DNA of 64,000 nt, from contig CP101406.1 in NCBI GenBank assembly GCA_024758765.1, forward strand, positions 62,001-126,000, written 5' to 3'. The DNA comes from Mycobacterium sp. SVM_VP21 (GTDB lineage: Bacteria; Actinomycetota; Actinomycetes; Mycobacteriales; Mycobacteriaceae). This document shows, piece after piece, positions 1 to 9,364 of the stretch. A program made the translations under genes and the position numbers. Each line of letters begins with the position of its first letter. The first letter of the stretch is position 1. The notes under the pieces are model-generated. The model searched no databases, was not told the origin of the DNA, and saw only the letters and a list, made by a program, of their open reading frames with translations.

Positions 1-123
1 ATGGATCCGGCCACCCGCTGCTGGGAGCTCGGGCCCGACGGCCAGTGGACGGCGGAACCGCAAGCCGGCGCCACCGTGCGCGATCACCAGGCGTCCTTGA
101 TGGACCGACACCGCAATCCCTGA
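1..123 (+). CDS. ppk: Polyphosphate kinase, C-terminal 40 codons (partial)
   Basis: Frame 1 is open from the left edge of the window to a TGA and encodes 40 residues ending in DRHRNP. This matches the conserved tail of mycobacterial polyphosphate kinase ([10 protein letters not shown] followed by a VRDHQ motif, from memory of the family). The enzyme makes polyphosphate from ATP. In M. tuberculosis ppk lies directly upstream of mutT1 on the same strand, as here. The rest of the gene is outside the window. The ATG at base 1 is internal and not a start. Confidence 0.85.
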   Translation: MDPATRCWELGPDGQWTAEPQAGATVRDHQASLMDRHRNP

Positions 124-172
124 CCCCCGGCCCACCGCCCAAGAAGCCCGAATTGACCTGCAGGAGTGCAAG

Positions 173-1105
173 GTGCTCGAAACGACAGTGTCGAATGGCT
201 CCGGGACGGTAGACAAGGTCGTCCACGCCGCCGGCGCGGTGCTGTGGCGGACGCGGCGCAATGCCGTTGAGGTGGCGCTCATCCACCGCCCGCGCTACGA
301 CGACTGGTCATTGCCCAAGGGCAAGGTCGATCCCGGCGAGACCGAACCGGTGACAGCCGTGCGGGAGATCCTGGAGGAGACCGGCCAGCACGCACAGCTG
401 GGCCGCCGGCTGGGGGCGGTCCGCTATCCGGTAACCCAGGGCGTCAAGAAAGTCCGGTACTGGGCTGCACAGGCGCTGGGTGGAGACTTCGTGCCCAACC
501 ACGAGGTCGACGATCTGGTCTGGCTGCCGGTCGATGCCGCGATGAAGGAACTGCAGTACGCCTATGACCGGAAGATACTGCGGCGGTTCGCCAAGCAGCC
601 CGCCGACACCCAAACGGTGTTGATCGTGCGGCACGGTACCGCCGGGCGTCGGTCCCGGTTCTCCGGCGATGACCGCCAGCGGCCGCTGGACAAGAAGGGC
701 CGCGCACAGGCCGAGGCGCTCACCGATCAGCTGCTGGCCTTCGGCGCGACCGCGGTGTACGCGGCCGACCGGGTGCGCTGCGAGCAGACGGTGGAGCCAC
801 TGGCCGCCGAACTCGGGGTGGCTGTGCACAACGAGCCGACGTTGACCGAGGAGTCCTACGCCGACAACCCGAAGCAGGGCCGTCGCCGGGTGATGGAGAT
901 CGCGAAATTGGGCGGGACACCGGTTATCTGTACCCAAGGCAAGGTGATTCCAGACCTGATCGCCTGGTGGTGTGACCGCGACGGCGTCAGCCCGGACAAG
1001 TCCCGCAATCGCAAGGGCAGCACGTGGGTGCTGTCACTGTCGGGTGGGCGGCTGATCGCCGCCGACCACATCGGTAGCCCGCTGGCTACCCAAGCACTGG
1101 TATGA
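173..1105 (+). CDS. mutT1: MutT1-type Nudix hydrolase fused to a histidine phosphatase domain
   Basis: This is a 310-aa two-domain protein of the mycobacterial MutT1 family, which hydrolyses 8-oxo-dGTP/GTP and diadenosine polyphosphates to sanitise the nucleotide pool. The N-terminal Nudix domain has a complete Nudix box at residues 50-72 (G50, E56, R64-E65, E68-E69, G71). The C-terminal half is a histidine-phosphatase fold with RHG at 153-155. The GTG start at 173 is supported by an AGGAG six bases upstream. It follows ppk by 49 bp on the same strand, the order seen in M. tuberculosis (Rv2984-Rv2985). Confidence 0.93.
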   Translation: MLETTVSNGSGTVDKVVHAAGAVLWRTRRNAVEVALIHRPRYDDWSLPKGKVDPGETEPVTAVREILEETGQHAQLGRRLGAVRYPVTQGVKKVRYWAAQALGGDFVPNHEVDDLVWLPVDAAMKELQYAYDRKILRRFAKQPADTQTVLIVRHGTAGRRSRFSGDDRQRPLDKKGRAQAEALTDQLLAFGATAVYAADRVRCEQTVEPLAAELGVAVHNEPTLTEESYADNPKQGRRRVMEIAKLGGTPVICTQGKVIPDLIAWWCDRDGVSPDKSRNRKGSTWVLSLSGGRLIAADHIGSPLATQALV

Positions 1106-1109
1106 ACGA

Positions 1110-1143
1110 CCGAGCGCCGCGGGGATAACCCCGCGGCGCTCGG
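1110..1143. terminator. Bidirectional hairpin between mutT1 and hupB
   Basis: Perfect 15-bp arms (CCGAGCGCCGCGGGG and its complement) flank an ATAA loop. It sits five bases after the mutT1 stop and ten bases from the hupB stop, so it can terminate both convergent genes. There is no U-tract, which is usual in mycobacteria. Confidence 0.75.
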
Positions 1144-1153
1144 CTATTCGTTG

Positions 1154-1768
<615 letters not shown>

Positions 1769-1956
1769 CCAATCCCTCCGAGACCAGTGGCCCTACTTGA
1801 GCCGACTAGAGCACACGGTAAACCCTGATACCACTGATATCCAAGAGCCACGCGCAATTTCAGACGAGATTATGGGCGAATTCGGCAATCCGGTTACCGC
1901 CCTTGGACGCTGACGAGAGCGTCGAAACCACCGGAATTAAGCTCCGGCGCAGGCCC

Positions 1957-2553
1957 TCAAGAAGCCGGCAGGGTGCGCGGTTTCCAGCTCGGGCGAGCAG
2001 CCTCGAATGAGTCGATCTCCTCGAGTTTCCGCAGCGTAAGGCCTATATCGTCGAGCCCTTCCGACAATCGCCAGGCGGTGTAGTCGTCAATCGTGAACGC
2101 CACCACCACCGTTCCGGCCGTGATATTCCGATCTTGAAGATTGACAGTGATTTCCAGCCCCGGGCTCTGCTCGATAACTTTCCACAGCAGTTCCACATCA
2201 TCTTGAGCCACCTGGGCCGCCAGCAGGCCGGCCTTGCCGGCATTGCCGCGGAAGATGTCGGCGAATCGGGAGGAGATCACCACCCGGAACCCGTAGTCGA
2301 GCAGCGCCCACACCGCATGTTCCCGCGACGATCCGGTGCCGAAGTCCGGTCCGGCCACCAGGACCGAACCTTGGTCGAAAGGGCTGAGATTCAGCACGAA
2401 GGACGGATCGGTGCGCCACGTGGCGAACAGGCCGTCCTCAAATCCCGTCCGGGTGATCCGCTTCAAATAGACCGCGGGAATGATTTGGTCGGTGTCGACA
2501 TTGGACCGCCGCAGCGGGACTCCGATTCCGGTATGAGTGCGGAAAGCTTCCAT
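1957..2553 (-). CDS. leuD: 3-isopropylmalate dehydratase small subunit
   Basis: This is a 198-aa protein beginning [22 protein letters not shown], the typical LeuD N-terminus, with the swivel-domain segment around [13 protein letters not shown]. With LeuC it isomerises 2-isopropylmalate to 3-isopropylmalate in leucine biosynthesis. It lies 38 bp downstream of leuC on the same strand and is surely co-transcribed. Its length is normal for actinobacterial LeuD. Confidence 0.95.
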   Translation of the reverse strand: MEAFRTHTGIGVPLRRSNVDTDQIIPAVYLKRITRTGFEDGLFATWRTDPSFVLNLSPFDQGSVLVAGPDFGTGSSREHAVWALLDYGFRVVISSRFADIFRGNAGKAGLLAAQVAQDDVELLWKVIEQSPGLEITVNLQDRNITAGTVVVAFTIDDYTAWRLSEGLDDIGLTLRKLEEIDSFEAARPSWKPRTLPAS

Positions 2554-2591
2554 GACTAGGCTCCTTTTAATACCGTGGCGGTCAGTTCAAG

Positions 2592-4025
2592 TCAGTTCAA
2601 GTCCTGGGGGGCCGACAGCGTCCCACGGACGGCGGTGGCGGCGGCGACGACCGGAGACACCAGATGAGTGCGTCCGCCCTTGCCCTGCCGGCCCTCGAAA
2701 TTGCGGTTGGACGTCGACGCGGACCGCTGCCCCGGCTCCAGCTGATCGGGGTTCATCCCCAGGCACATTGAGCAGCCGGGCTGGCGCCACTCGGCACCTG
2801 CCGCGGTGAAAACCTCCGCGAGGCCTTCGGCTTCGGCCTGATTGCGCACCCGCATCGAACCCGGCACCACCAGCATCCGCACACCCTCGGCGACCTGACG
2901 CCCGCGCAGCACATCCGCCACCGCGCGCAGGTCCTCGATGCGGCCGTTGGTGCACGACCCGACGAACACCGTGTCGACCGCGATCTCGCGCATCGGCGTG
3001 CCCGGCTGAAGGTCCATGTACGCCAACGCCTTCTCCGCGGCCCGCCGCTCAGCCTCGTCGTTGATCGACTCCGGGTCGGGCACATCGGCGCCCAGCGGGA
3101 CGCCTTGACCGGGGTTGGTGCCCCAGGTCACGAACGGGGTCAGTGCGTCCGCGTCCAAATGGACCTCGGCGTCGAACACCGCACCGGGGTCGGTTCGCAG
3201 GCTGCTCCAATAGGCCACGGCGGCATCCCAGTCCGCACCGGTCGGCGCGTGCGGCCGGCCCCGCAGATACTCGTAGGTGGTCTCATCGGGGGCAACCATG
3301 CCGGCCCGGGCGCCGGCCTCAATGCTCATGTTGCAGATCGTCATCCGCGCCTCCATCGACAGCGCCTCAATGGCGCTGCCCCGGTATTCGATGACGTAGC
3401 CCTGGCCGCCGCCGGTGCCGATCTGAGCGATCACCGCCAAGATGATGTCCTTGGCGGTCACACCGTCGGCGAGTTTCCCGTCGACATTGACCGCCATTGT
3501 CTTGAACGGCTTCAGCGGCAGCGTCTGGGTGGCCAGCACGTGTTCGACCTCGGAAGTGCCGATTCCCATCGCCAGGGCACCGAACGCGCCGTGGGTGGAG
3601 GTGTGACTGTCGCCGCAGACCACCGTCGTGCCGGGCTGGGTGAGCCCCAGCTGCGGCCCGATGATGTGCACGATCCCCTGATCGATGTCGCCCATCGGGT
3701 GCAACCGGATACCGAACTCGGCGCAGTTGTGCCGCAGCGTCTCGACCTGAGTACGCGACACGGGGTCGGCGATCGGTTTGTCGATGTCGACCGTAGGCAC
3801 GTTGTGGTCCTCGGTGGCGATGGTCAGATCCGGGCGCCGCACCGGACGACCGGCCAGTCGCAGCCCCTCGAAGGCCTGCGGACTGGTGACTTCATGGACC
3901 AGGTGCAGGTCGATGTAGATGAGGTCGGGTTCGGTCCCGCCGCCGGATACCACGACGTGGTCTGCCCAGACCTTCTCGGCCAGGGTGCGAGGCTGCTCGG
4001 TCTTGAACATCACTGCCATCCCCAA
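2592..4025 (-). CDS. leuC: 3-isopropylmalate dehydratase large subunit
   Basis: The ORF encodes 477 aa of the aconitase family. Cysteines for the [4Fe-4S] cluster are visible in VGSCTNGR and in CSMCLGMNP near the C-terminus, and substrate-domain motifs such as [12 protein letters not shown] are intact. Start choice is uncertain: ATG at 4025, 4019 or 4010 are all in frame, and the conserved part begins with [11 protein letters not shown]. It forms the leuCD operon and is divergent from an IclR regulator across a short gap with a palindromic operator. The last codons and stop are followed by a tandem 10-bp duplication (2581-2600). Confidence 0.95.
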   Translation of the reverse strand: MGMAVMFKTEQPRTLAEKVWADHVVVSGGGTEPDLIYIDLHLVHEVTSPQAFEGLRLAGRPVRRPDLTIATEDHNVPTVDIDKPIADPVSRTQVETLRHNCAEFGIRLHPMGDIDQGIVHIIGPQLGLTQPGTTVVCGDSHTSTHGAFGALAMGIGTSEVEHVLATQTLPLKPFKTMAVNVDGKLADGVTAKDIILAVIAQIGTGGGQGYVIEYRGSAIEALSMEARMTICNMSIEAGARAGMVAPDETTYEYLRGRPHAPTGADWDAAVAYWSSLRTDPGAVFDAEVHLDADALTPFVTWGTNPGQGVPLGADVPDPESINDEAERRAAEKALAYMDLQPGTPMREIAVDTVFVGSCTNGRIEDLRAVADVLRGRQVAEGVRMLVVPGSMRVRNQAEAEGLAEVFTAAGAEWRQPGCSMCLGMNPDQLEPGQRSASTSNRNFEGRQGKGGRTHLVSPVVAAATAVRGTLSAPQDLN

Positions 4026-4034
4026 ATCTGCACA

Positions 4035-4059
4035 GTCTCATATTTTGAGACGCTAGTAT
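4035..4059 (+). promoter_or_regulatory. Operator palindrome and leaderless promoter of the leuCD regulator
   Basis: GTCTCA-TATTT-TGAGAC (4035-4051) is a perfect 6-bp inverted repeat in the 40-bp gap between leuC and the IclR gene. Right after it, TAGTAT at 4054-4059 lies six bases before the IclR ATG (4066), the geometry of a leaderless -10 box. The palindrome therefore covers the upstream part of that promoter and also the leuC promoter region, which suits autorepression and control of leuCD. Confidence 0.65.
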
Positions 4060-4065
4060 CTGTAT

Positions 4066-4767
4066 ATGGGACAGCATAGCGGCATCGGCGTTCTGGACAA
4101 AGCACTGGCGGTGCTCCACTCAATCGCCGAATCGCCGTGCGGGCTGGCCGAACTGTGCGACCGCACCGGCCTGCCCCGCGCCACCGCCCACCGGCTGGCC
4201 GCAGGCCTGGAGACCCACCGGCTGCTCGGGCGTGACAACGAGGGCCGCTGGCAGATCGGACCCGCGGTCAGCGAACTGGCCGCCCATGCCGACGATCCGC
4301 TTCGGGCGGCCGGCGCGACGGTGCTGCCGCGGCTGCGAGAGATCACCGGGGAGAGCGTGCAGCTGTATCGTCGCGAAGGCTCCGAAAGAGTCTGCGTTGC
4401 GGCACTGGAACCGCCTGCGGGGCTGCGAGACACGGTTCCGGTCGGCGCCCGGCTGCCGATGACCGCCGGTTCGGGTGCCAAAGTCTTGCTGGCCTACTCC
4501 GATGCAGCCGTGCAAGAGGAAGTGCTGGCGGAAGCCAAGTTCACCAGCCGCACCCTTGCGGAGATGCGCCGCCGGGGTTGGGCACAAAGCGTCGCCGAGC
4601 GCGAGCCCGGGGTAGCCAGCGTGTCAGCGCCGGTGCGCGATCACCGCGGCACGGTGGTGGCAGCGATCTCGGTGTCGGGCCCGATCGACCGGATGGGGCG
4701 TCGCCCGGGGGCGCGCTGGGCCGCCGACCTGCTCGCGGCGGCCGGCGACCTGACGGCCCGGCTGTAA
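4066..4767 (+). CDS. IclR-family regulator of leucine biosynthesis (LtbR/NdgR-like)
   Basis: This is a 233-aa IclR protein. The winged helix-turn-helix lies at residues 5-65 (LAELCDRTGLPRATAHRLA as the HTH) and the IclR effector domain follows (about 80-230). A divergent IclR gene next to leuCD is the conserved actinobacterial arrangement of LtbR (Corynebacterium) and NdgR (Streptomyces), which control leu genes. That function is inferred here from family and position. The start is fixed by a TAGTAT box six bases upstream, giving a probably leaderless mRNA. Confidence 0.88.
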   Translation: MGQHSGIGVLDKALAVLHSIAESPCGLAELCDRTGLPRATAHRLAAGLETHRLLGRDNEGRWQIGPAVSELAAHADDPLRAAGATVLPRLREITGESVQLYRREGSERVCVAALEPPAGLRDTVPVGARLPMTAGSGAKVLLAYSDAAVQEEVLAEAKFTSRTLAEMRRRGWAQSVAEREPGVASVSAPVRDHRGTVVAAISVSGPIDRMGRRPGARWAADLLAAAGDLTARL

Positions 4768-4808
4768 CCCGGGCGCGGGGCCCCCCGTCCGCCTGTCAGA
4801 CTGCAGAG

Positions 4809-5309
4809 ATGGGAACCAAACAGCGCGCACAGATCGTCATGACCGATGCCGAGGTCGCTGACTTCGTCAACGCTCACCGCACCGGAACACTGGCCACCAT
4901 CGGGCCCGACGGCCAGCCCCACCTGACCGCGATGTGGTACGCGGTGCTCGACGGCGAGATCTGGCTCGAGACCAAGGCCAAGTCCCAGAAGGCGGTCAAC
5001 CTGCGCCGCGATCCGCGGGTCACCTTCCTTCTGGAGGCCGGCCAGACGTACGACACACTGCGCGGGGCCGCGTTCGAGGGCGTCGCCGAGATCGTCGACG
5101 ACCCCGAGACCATCTTCCGGGTGGGCGTCAGCGTCTGGGAGCGCTACACCGGTCCCTACAGCGACGAGATGAAGCCCGGCGTCGACGCGATGATGAACAA
5201 CCGGGTGGCTGTGCGCATCGTCACACAACGCACCCGCTCCTGGGACCACCGCAAGCTCGGGTTGCCGGCCATGCCGCTGGCTGGTTCCACCGCTCCGAAG
5301 GGCAACTGA
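4809..5309 (+). CDS. F420/FMN-binding split-barrel oxidoreductase (Rv2991-like)
   Basis: This is a 166-aa protein starting MGTKQRAQIVMTD, a single pyridoxamine-5-phosphate-oxidase-like split barrel (ATIGPDGQPHLTAMWYAV, then KAVNLRRDPRVTFL and the conserved C-terminal SWDHRKLGLP). It matches M. tuberculosis Rv2991, a member of the flavin/deazaflavin oxidoreductase B group, in length, motifs and position. The natural substrate is unknown. The reading frame is open further upstream, but the conserved N-terminus begins at this ATG, 41 bp after the IclR stop. Confidence 0.85.
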   Translation: MGTKQRAQIVMTDAEVADFVNAHRTGTLATIGPDGQPHLTAMWYAVLDGEIWLETKAKSQKAVNLRRDPRVTFLLEAGQTYDTLRGAAFEGVAEIVDDPETIFRVGVSVWERYTGPYSDEMKPGVDAMMNNRVAVRIVTQRTRSWDHRKLGLPAMPLAGSTAPKGN

Positions 5310-5328
5310 GCCCACTCGGACCTAGGTC

Positions 5329-5371
5329 ATCGCAAAAGGCCCGCACCTTGACGGTGCGGGCCTTTTGCGAT
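5329..5371. terminator. Perfect long-armed bidirectional terminator
   Basis: Perfect 19-bp arms (5329-5347 and 5353-5371) with a five-base loop contain an A4 run on one side and a T4 run on the other. It separates the plus-strand oxidoreductase gene from the minus-strand tRNA-Glu, ending two bases before the tRNA 3' end, and can serve both. Confidence 0.85.
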
Positions 5372-5372
5372 G

Positions 5373-5445
5373 TACCCCCGATGGGATTCGAACCCACGCT
5401 ACCGCCGTGAGAGGGCGGCGTCCTAGGCCGCTAGACGACGGGGGC
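5373..5445 (-). tRNA. tRNA-Glu (CTC)
   Basis: The minus strand folds as a 73-nt tRNA: acceptor GCCCCCG, anticodon arm GCCGC-CCTCTCA-CGGCGG with anticodon CTC, T-arm GTGGGTTCGAATCCCAT, and a 3' end CGGGGGT plus A. No CCA is encoded. It lies 73 bp downstream of tRNA-Gln on the same strand, both downstream of gltX, the gene that charges it, as in M. tuberculosis. Confidence 0.95.
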
Positions 5446-5518
5446 TAGAACATTTCCGGGTTGCCAGCATAGCTCAACCCGTACGGCCCGCCTAATCACT
5501 TGCAGCGGACCGCTTTTG

Positions 5519-5590
5519 CTGGGGTACCAGGACTCGAACCTAGAATGGCTGAACCAGAATCAGCTGTGTTGCCAATTACACCATACCCCA
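5519..5590 (-). tRNA. tRNA-Gln (CTG)
   Basis: The minus strand forms a 72-nt cloverleaf with acceptor TGGGGTA/TACCCCA, anticodon stem GCTGA/TCAGC around loop TTCTGGT (anticodon CTG), and T-arm GGTTCGAGTCC. CCA is not encoded. The context matters: mycobacteria charge this tRNA by first loading Glu and then amidating with GatCAB, whose subunits lie further along in this window. Confidence 0.95.
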
Positions 5591-5615
5591 TTGGCCGGCC
5601 ATTACCGCTGGTCAG

Positions 5616-5632
5616 AGTGCCGGTGAGGCACT
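5616..5632 (-). terminator. Small hairpin after gltX
   Basis: AGTGCC-GGTGA-GGCACT forms a 6-bp stem between the gltX stop and tRNA-Gln. It is a weak candidate terminator or processing hairpin separating gltX from the tRNAs. Confidence 0.35.
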
Positions 5633-5689
5633 ACTGGTCAGCCGTTCTTGGGCCGACGAGCAGACTACCAAACTTCTAGCGCGAAGTTG

Positions 5690-7162
5690 TCATCGCGCTT
5701 CCCCAACGCCGTCTCGGGCACTCCGCAGCCGGTCCAAACTGCGGTTTGAGCCCAACAGTTCCAGCGACTCGAACAGCGGCGGGCTGACCAATCCGCCGGA
5801 GACCCCGACCCGGATAGGGCCGAACGCCTTGCGTGGTTTGAGCCCCAGATCGTCCAGCAGCGCGGCCTTCAGCGCAGCCTCGATCTCGGCGGTGGTCCAC
5901 TCCCCCACACCCTCCAGCGCCGCGATAGCCGCATCCAACACCGGAGCCGCGTCGGGGCCCAGCTCCTTGGCGGCGGCCCGCGGGTCCAGCTCGTAGTGAG
6001 CGTCGTTGAAGAACTTCAGCAGCGGCCATGCGTCGCCGAGCACCACGATGCGGGTCTGCACCAACGCCGCGGCGGCCGTGAAACCGGCGTCGTCCAGGCC
6101 GGTGTCATGACCGTGGGTGTCGAGGAAACTGCGCAATCGTGCGGTGAAGTCGTCCAGCTCGAGCAGCCGGATGTGCTCGGCGTTGAGCGCATCGGCCTTC
6201 TTCTGGTCGAACCGGGCCGGGTTGGAGTTGACGTCGACCACATCGAACGCGGCGACCATCTCGTCGAGACTGAACACGTCGCGGTCGTCGGCGATCGACC
6301 AGCCCAGCAGTGCCAGATAGTTCAACAGCCCCTCGGGGATGAAACCGCGGTCGCGATGCGCGAAAAGGTTCGACTGCGGGTCACGTTTGGACAGCTTCTT
6401 GGTGCCCTCACCCAAAACGGTTGGCAGATGGCCGAATTCCGGGATGCGATCAGCCACGCCGATGCGAATCAGGGCCTGATACAGCGCGATCTGGCGCGGT
6501 GTGGACGGCAACAGGTCCTCGCCGCGCAGCACGTGGGTGATCTTCATCATGGCGTCGTCGACCGGGTTGACCAACGTGTACAGCGGGTCCCCGTTGGCGC
6601 GGGTCAGCGCGAAATCGGGAACGGTGCCCGCGGGAAAGGATGTCTGACCGCGCACCAGGTCCGCCCAGCCGAGCTCGGTATCGGGCATCCGCAGCCGCAC
6701 GACGGGCTTGCGGCCCTCGGCCAGAAAGCCGGCCCGCTGCTCGGCGGTCAGCTCGCGGTCGAAGTTGTCGTAACCCAGCTTGGGGTTGCGGCCGGCAGCG
6801 AGGTGGCGGGCCTCGACCTCCTCCGGGGTGGAGAACGCCTCGTAGGCCTCTCCCGCCGCCAGCAGCTGCGCCACCACATCACGGTGGATGTCGGCGCGCT
6901 GCGACTGCCGGTACGGGCCGTAGGGCCCGCCCACCTCGGGGCCCTCATCCCAGTCCAGATGCAGCCAGCGCAGCGCGTCCAGCAGCGCCAAATAGCTTTC
7001 CTCGCTATCGCGTTCGGCGTCGGTGTCCTCCACCCGAAAGACCATGGTTCCGCCGGTGTGGCGGGCGTAAGCCCAGTTGAACAGGGCGGTGCGGATCAGC
7101 CCGACGTGCGGCGTACCGGTCGGTGATGGGCAGAACCGGACACGAACACCAGATGTGGTCAC
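5690..7162 (-). CDS. gltX: Glutamyl-tRNA synthetase
   Basis: This is a 490-aa class I synthetase. The HIGH-like motif HVGL is at residues 19-22, directly after the CPSPTGTP strand, and the KMSKS-type motif KLSKR is near residue 255. The C-terminal anticodon-binding helical domain is complete. It is probably the non-discriminating enzyme that also loads tRNA-Gln, since gatABC are present in the window. The GTG start overlaps the stop of the upstream hydrolase gene by 4 nt (GTGA), so the two are translationally coupled. Confidence 0.96.
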   Translation of the reverse strand: MTTSGVRVRFCPSPTGTPHVGLIRTALFNWAYARHTGGTMVFRVEDTDAERDSEESYLALLDALRWLHLDWDEGPEVGGPYGPYRQSQRADIHRDVVAQLLAAGEAYEAFSTPEEVEARHLAAGRNPKLGYDNFDRELTAEQRAGFLAEGRKPVVRLRMPDTELGWADLVRGQTSFPAGTVPDFALTRANGDPLYTLVNPVDDAMMKITHVLRGEDLLPSTPRQIALYQALIRIGVADRIPEFGHLPTVLGEGTKKLSKRDPQSNLFAHRDRGFIPEGLLNYLALLGWSIADDRDVFSLDEMVAAFDVVDVNSNPARFDQKKADALNAEHIRLLELDDFTARLRSFLDTHGHDTGLDDAGFTAAAALVQTRIVVLGDAWPLLKFFNDAHYELDPRAAAKELGPDAAPVLDAAIAALEGVGEWTTAEIEAALKAALLDDLGLKPRKAFGPIRVGVSGGLVSPPLFESLELLGSNRSLDRLRSARDGVGEAR

Positions 7163-7971
7163 GAGTTTCCTTTGTGGATAACGGGGTTGGACGCCTTCCG
7201 GATGACCGGATTGGACAGAGTGCCAATGCCTTCGATGGAGACCGACACGGTGTCACCATGCTCGATGGGGCCGACACCATCGGGGGTGCCGGTCAACAGG
7301 ATGTCGCCGGGCAGCAGAGTCATCACCGCGGAGATCCACTCAACGATGGCGCCGACGTCGTGCATCATCAGCGAAGTCCGGCTGTCCTGCTTCACCACCC
7401 CATTGACCTCGGTGCGAATCGCTAGGTCAGCGGGGTCGAGGTCGGTGACGATCCACGGTCCGATCGGGCAGAAGGTGTCATGGCCTTTAGCCCGGGTCCA
7501 CTGACCGTCGGACTGTTGCTGGTCACGGGCCGACACGTCGTTGCCGATGGTGTAGCCGAGGATATTGTCCTTGGCCCGCGCGGCCGGAACGTCCTTGCAC
7601 GGACGCGAGATGACCACGGCCAGCTCGCCTTCGAAGTGCACGGGGGAAGCATTGGCGGGCAGCTGAATCGGCACGTTGGGCCCGATGATGGCGGTATTGG
7701 GCTTGAGGAACATCGTCGGGTTGACCGGTGGGGCGCCGCCCATTTCGGCGATATGGGCCGCGTAGTTCTTGCCGATACAGACCACCTTGCTGGCAAGGAT
7801 CGGTGCCAGCAGGCGCACGTCGGCCAGCGGCCAGGACCGGCCGGTGAACTCCGGTGTCCCGAACGGGTGCTCGGCGATCTCGCGAGCGGTCATCTCGTGT
7901 GGCCGGTCCGGGTCTCCTTCAATACTGACGAAGGCGACCCCGTCCGGGCTGGCAATTCGGCCTAGTCGCAT
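7159..7971 (-). CDS. Fumarylacetoacetate hydrolase-family protein (Rv2993c-like)
   Basis: This is a 270-aa member of the FAH superfamily, whose members cleave or decarboxylate beta-diketo or hydroxymuconate-type acids with a metal ion. Visible motifs are the [13 protein letters not shown] segment, the metal-site acidic cluster [10 protein letters not shown], and [14 protein letters not shown]. Upstream in-frame codons exist, but the conserved N-terminus [11 protein letters not shown] begins at 7971, seven bases after a TAGGCT box. Its gene is coupled to gltX by a 4-nt overlap, as in M. tuberculosis. The substrate is unknown. Confidence 0.85.
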   Translation of the reverse strand: MRLGRIASPDGVAFVSIEGDPDRPHEMTAREIAEHPFGTPEFTGRSWPLADVRLLAPILASKVVCIGKNYAAHIAEMGGAPPVNPTMFLKPNTAIIGPNVPIQLPANASPVHFEGELAVVISRPCKDVPAARAKDNILGYTIGNDVSARDQQQSDGQWTRAKGHDTFCPIGPWIVTDLDPADLAIRTEVNGVVKQDSRTSLMMHDVGAIVEWISAVMTLLPGDILLTGTPDGVGPIEHGDTVSVSIEGIGTLSNPVIRKASNPVIHKGNS

Positions 7972-7978
7972 TTGCACA

Positions 7979-8016
7979 AGCCTAATGGCGATCACAAGCG
8001 CGACGGAGCCGGGCGC
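7979..8016 (-). promoter_or_regulatory. Leaderless promoter with dispersed GC-rich repeat, copy 1
   Basis: Read on the minus strand, TAGGCT (7979-7984) stands seven bases before the ATG at 7971. Immediately upstream is a 29-bp copy (7988-8016) of a repeat that also precedes serA and gatC at the same distance. The core, read on the plus strand, is CAAGCGCGACGGAGCCGGGC. Confidence 0.7.
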
Positions 8017-8043
8017 AATGGGTCGCCATCAATCGGCTCAGGT

Positions 8044-8060
8044 CACCTACCTGGTAGGTG
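8044..8060. promoter_or_regulatory. Perfect palindrome CACCTAC-CTG-GTAGGTG, candidate operator
   Basis: Seven-bp perfect arms around CTG lie 22 bp before the MFS start, in the intergenic space shared with the divergent hydrolase gene. The size and symmetry suit a TetR/MarR/GntR-type dimer site. No regulator gene adjoins, so the protein that binds it is unknown. Confidence 0.5.
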
Positions 8061-8081
8061 GGCCTGTGGAAGCATGGTCGG

Positions 8082-9338
8082 ATGTCCACCGAGCCGATCG
8101 GGAAAGCCGCTCGCTGGTCGGTCGTGGTCGTCGCCCTGATGGCCACGCTGTGTTCATTCGTCTTCATCAACGGCATCGCCTTCGTCATCCCAATGCTGGA
8201 GACCAAGAGGGAAACCAACCTGGCAATGGCCGGCCTGCTGGCCGCCATGCCCAGCTTCGGAATGGTGCTGACCCTGTTCGCCTGGGGAGCGCTGTTGGAC
8301 CGTATCGGCGAACGGATCGTGTTGAGCGTGGGTTCCGCGTTGACCGCGCTGGCCACGTTCGCGGCGGCATCGATGCAGTCACTGGTCGGGGTCGGCGCTT
8401 TCCTTTTTCTCGGAGGTATGGCCGCCGCCAGTGCCAACAGCGCCAGCGGGCGGTTGGTGACCGGCTGGTTCCCGCCTCACCAGCGCGGACTGGTGATGGG
8501 TATCCGCCAGACCGCCCAACCGTTGGGCATCGCGTTGGGGGCCGAGGTGATTCCCGAGCTGGCTGAGCACGGACTGGCGCGGGCGCTGATGTTCCCGGCA
8601 ACGCTGTGCGCCGTTGCGGCGGTGGCGTGTGCAATCGGTGTCGTCGATCCACCGCGCAGGCCACGGTCGGCGGCCTCCGGCAGCGAACTCGCCAGCCCTT
8701 ACCGCGATTCAAAGGTGCTGTGGCGCATTCATGTGTCTTCGGCTCTGTTGATGGTTCCGCAGTGCGTGCTCGCCACGTACATGCTGGTGTGGCTGATCGT
8801 GGACACCGACTGGTCGATCGCCGCCGCGGGCGGTCTGGTGACGGTGTCGCAGTTGCTCGGCGCCGCGGGGCGAGTTGCAGCCGGTCGGTGGTCCGACCGC
8901 GTGCGCTCGCGGCTGCGGCCGATTCGCAGCCTCGCCGTCGCCGGGGCGCTGGCGATGCTGGCGTTGGGAACCGCCGACCATCTGCACTCCCGTCTCGCCG
9001 AAACCGCGATGGTCATCGCGGCGGTTATCACCGTGCTGGACAACGGATTGGCCTCGACAGCAGTCGCCGAAATCGCCGGCCCGTACTGGAGCGGTCGCGC
9101 GCTGGGCATCCAGAACACCACCCAGCGGCTGACCGCCGGCATCGCTCCCCCGCTCTTCGGTGCGCTGATCGGCGCCGCCGGCTACCCGGTGGCCTTCGCG
9201 CTGTGCGGACTGTTCCCCCTGGCCGCCCTGCGTTTGGTACCGGTGAACGCCGAGCCGGAAGGCCGCTCTGCGCTCGAAGCGCTGCGGACCCTCCGAGTGC
9301 CGCCCGGGCCGCCGCCCGATACGCCAGCGCAACCCTGA
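8082..9338 (+). CDS. MFS transporter (Rv2994-like)
   Basis: This is a 418-aa integral membrane protein with about twelve hydrophobic segments, the MFS loop 2-3 signature as GALLDRIGERIVL, and a later WSDRVRSRL loop. It corresponds in position and sequence style to M. tuberculosis Rv2994. The substrate is unknown. I chose the ATG at 8082 because MSTEPIGKAARW matches the usual N-terminus; an ATG at 8074 is out of frame. A perfect palindrome lies just upstream. The ectoine genes begin 26 bp after its stop, so read-through is possible. Confidence 0.82.
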   Translation: MSTEPIGKAARWSVVVVALMATLCSFVFINGIAFVIPMLETKRETNLAMAGLLAAMPSFGMVLTLFAWGALLDRIGERIVLSVGSALTALATFAAASMQSLVGVGAFLFLGGMAAASANSASGRLVTGWFPPHQRGLVMGIRQTAQPLGIALGAEVIPELAEHGLARALMFPATLCAVAAVACAIGVVDPPRRPRSAASGSELASPYRDSKVLWRIHVSSALLMVPQCVLATYMLVWLIVDTDWSIAAAGGLVTVSQLLGAAGRVAAGRWSDRVRSRLRPIRSLAVAGALAMLALGTADHLHSRLAETAMVIAAVITVLDNGLASTAVAEIAGPYWSGRALGIQNTTQRLTAGIAPPLFGALIGAAGYPVAFALCGLFPLAALRLVPVNAEPEGRSALEALRTLRVPPGPPPDTPAQP

Positions 9339-9364
9339 GCCTGCCGGCAAGTACCGTCGAAACG

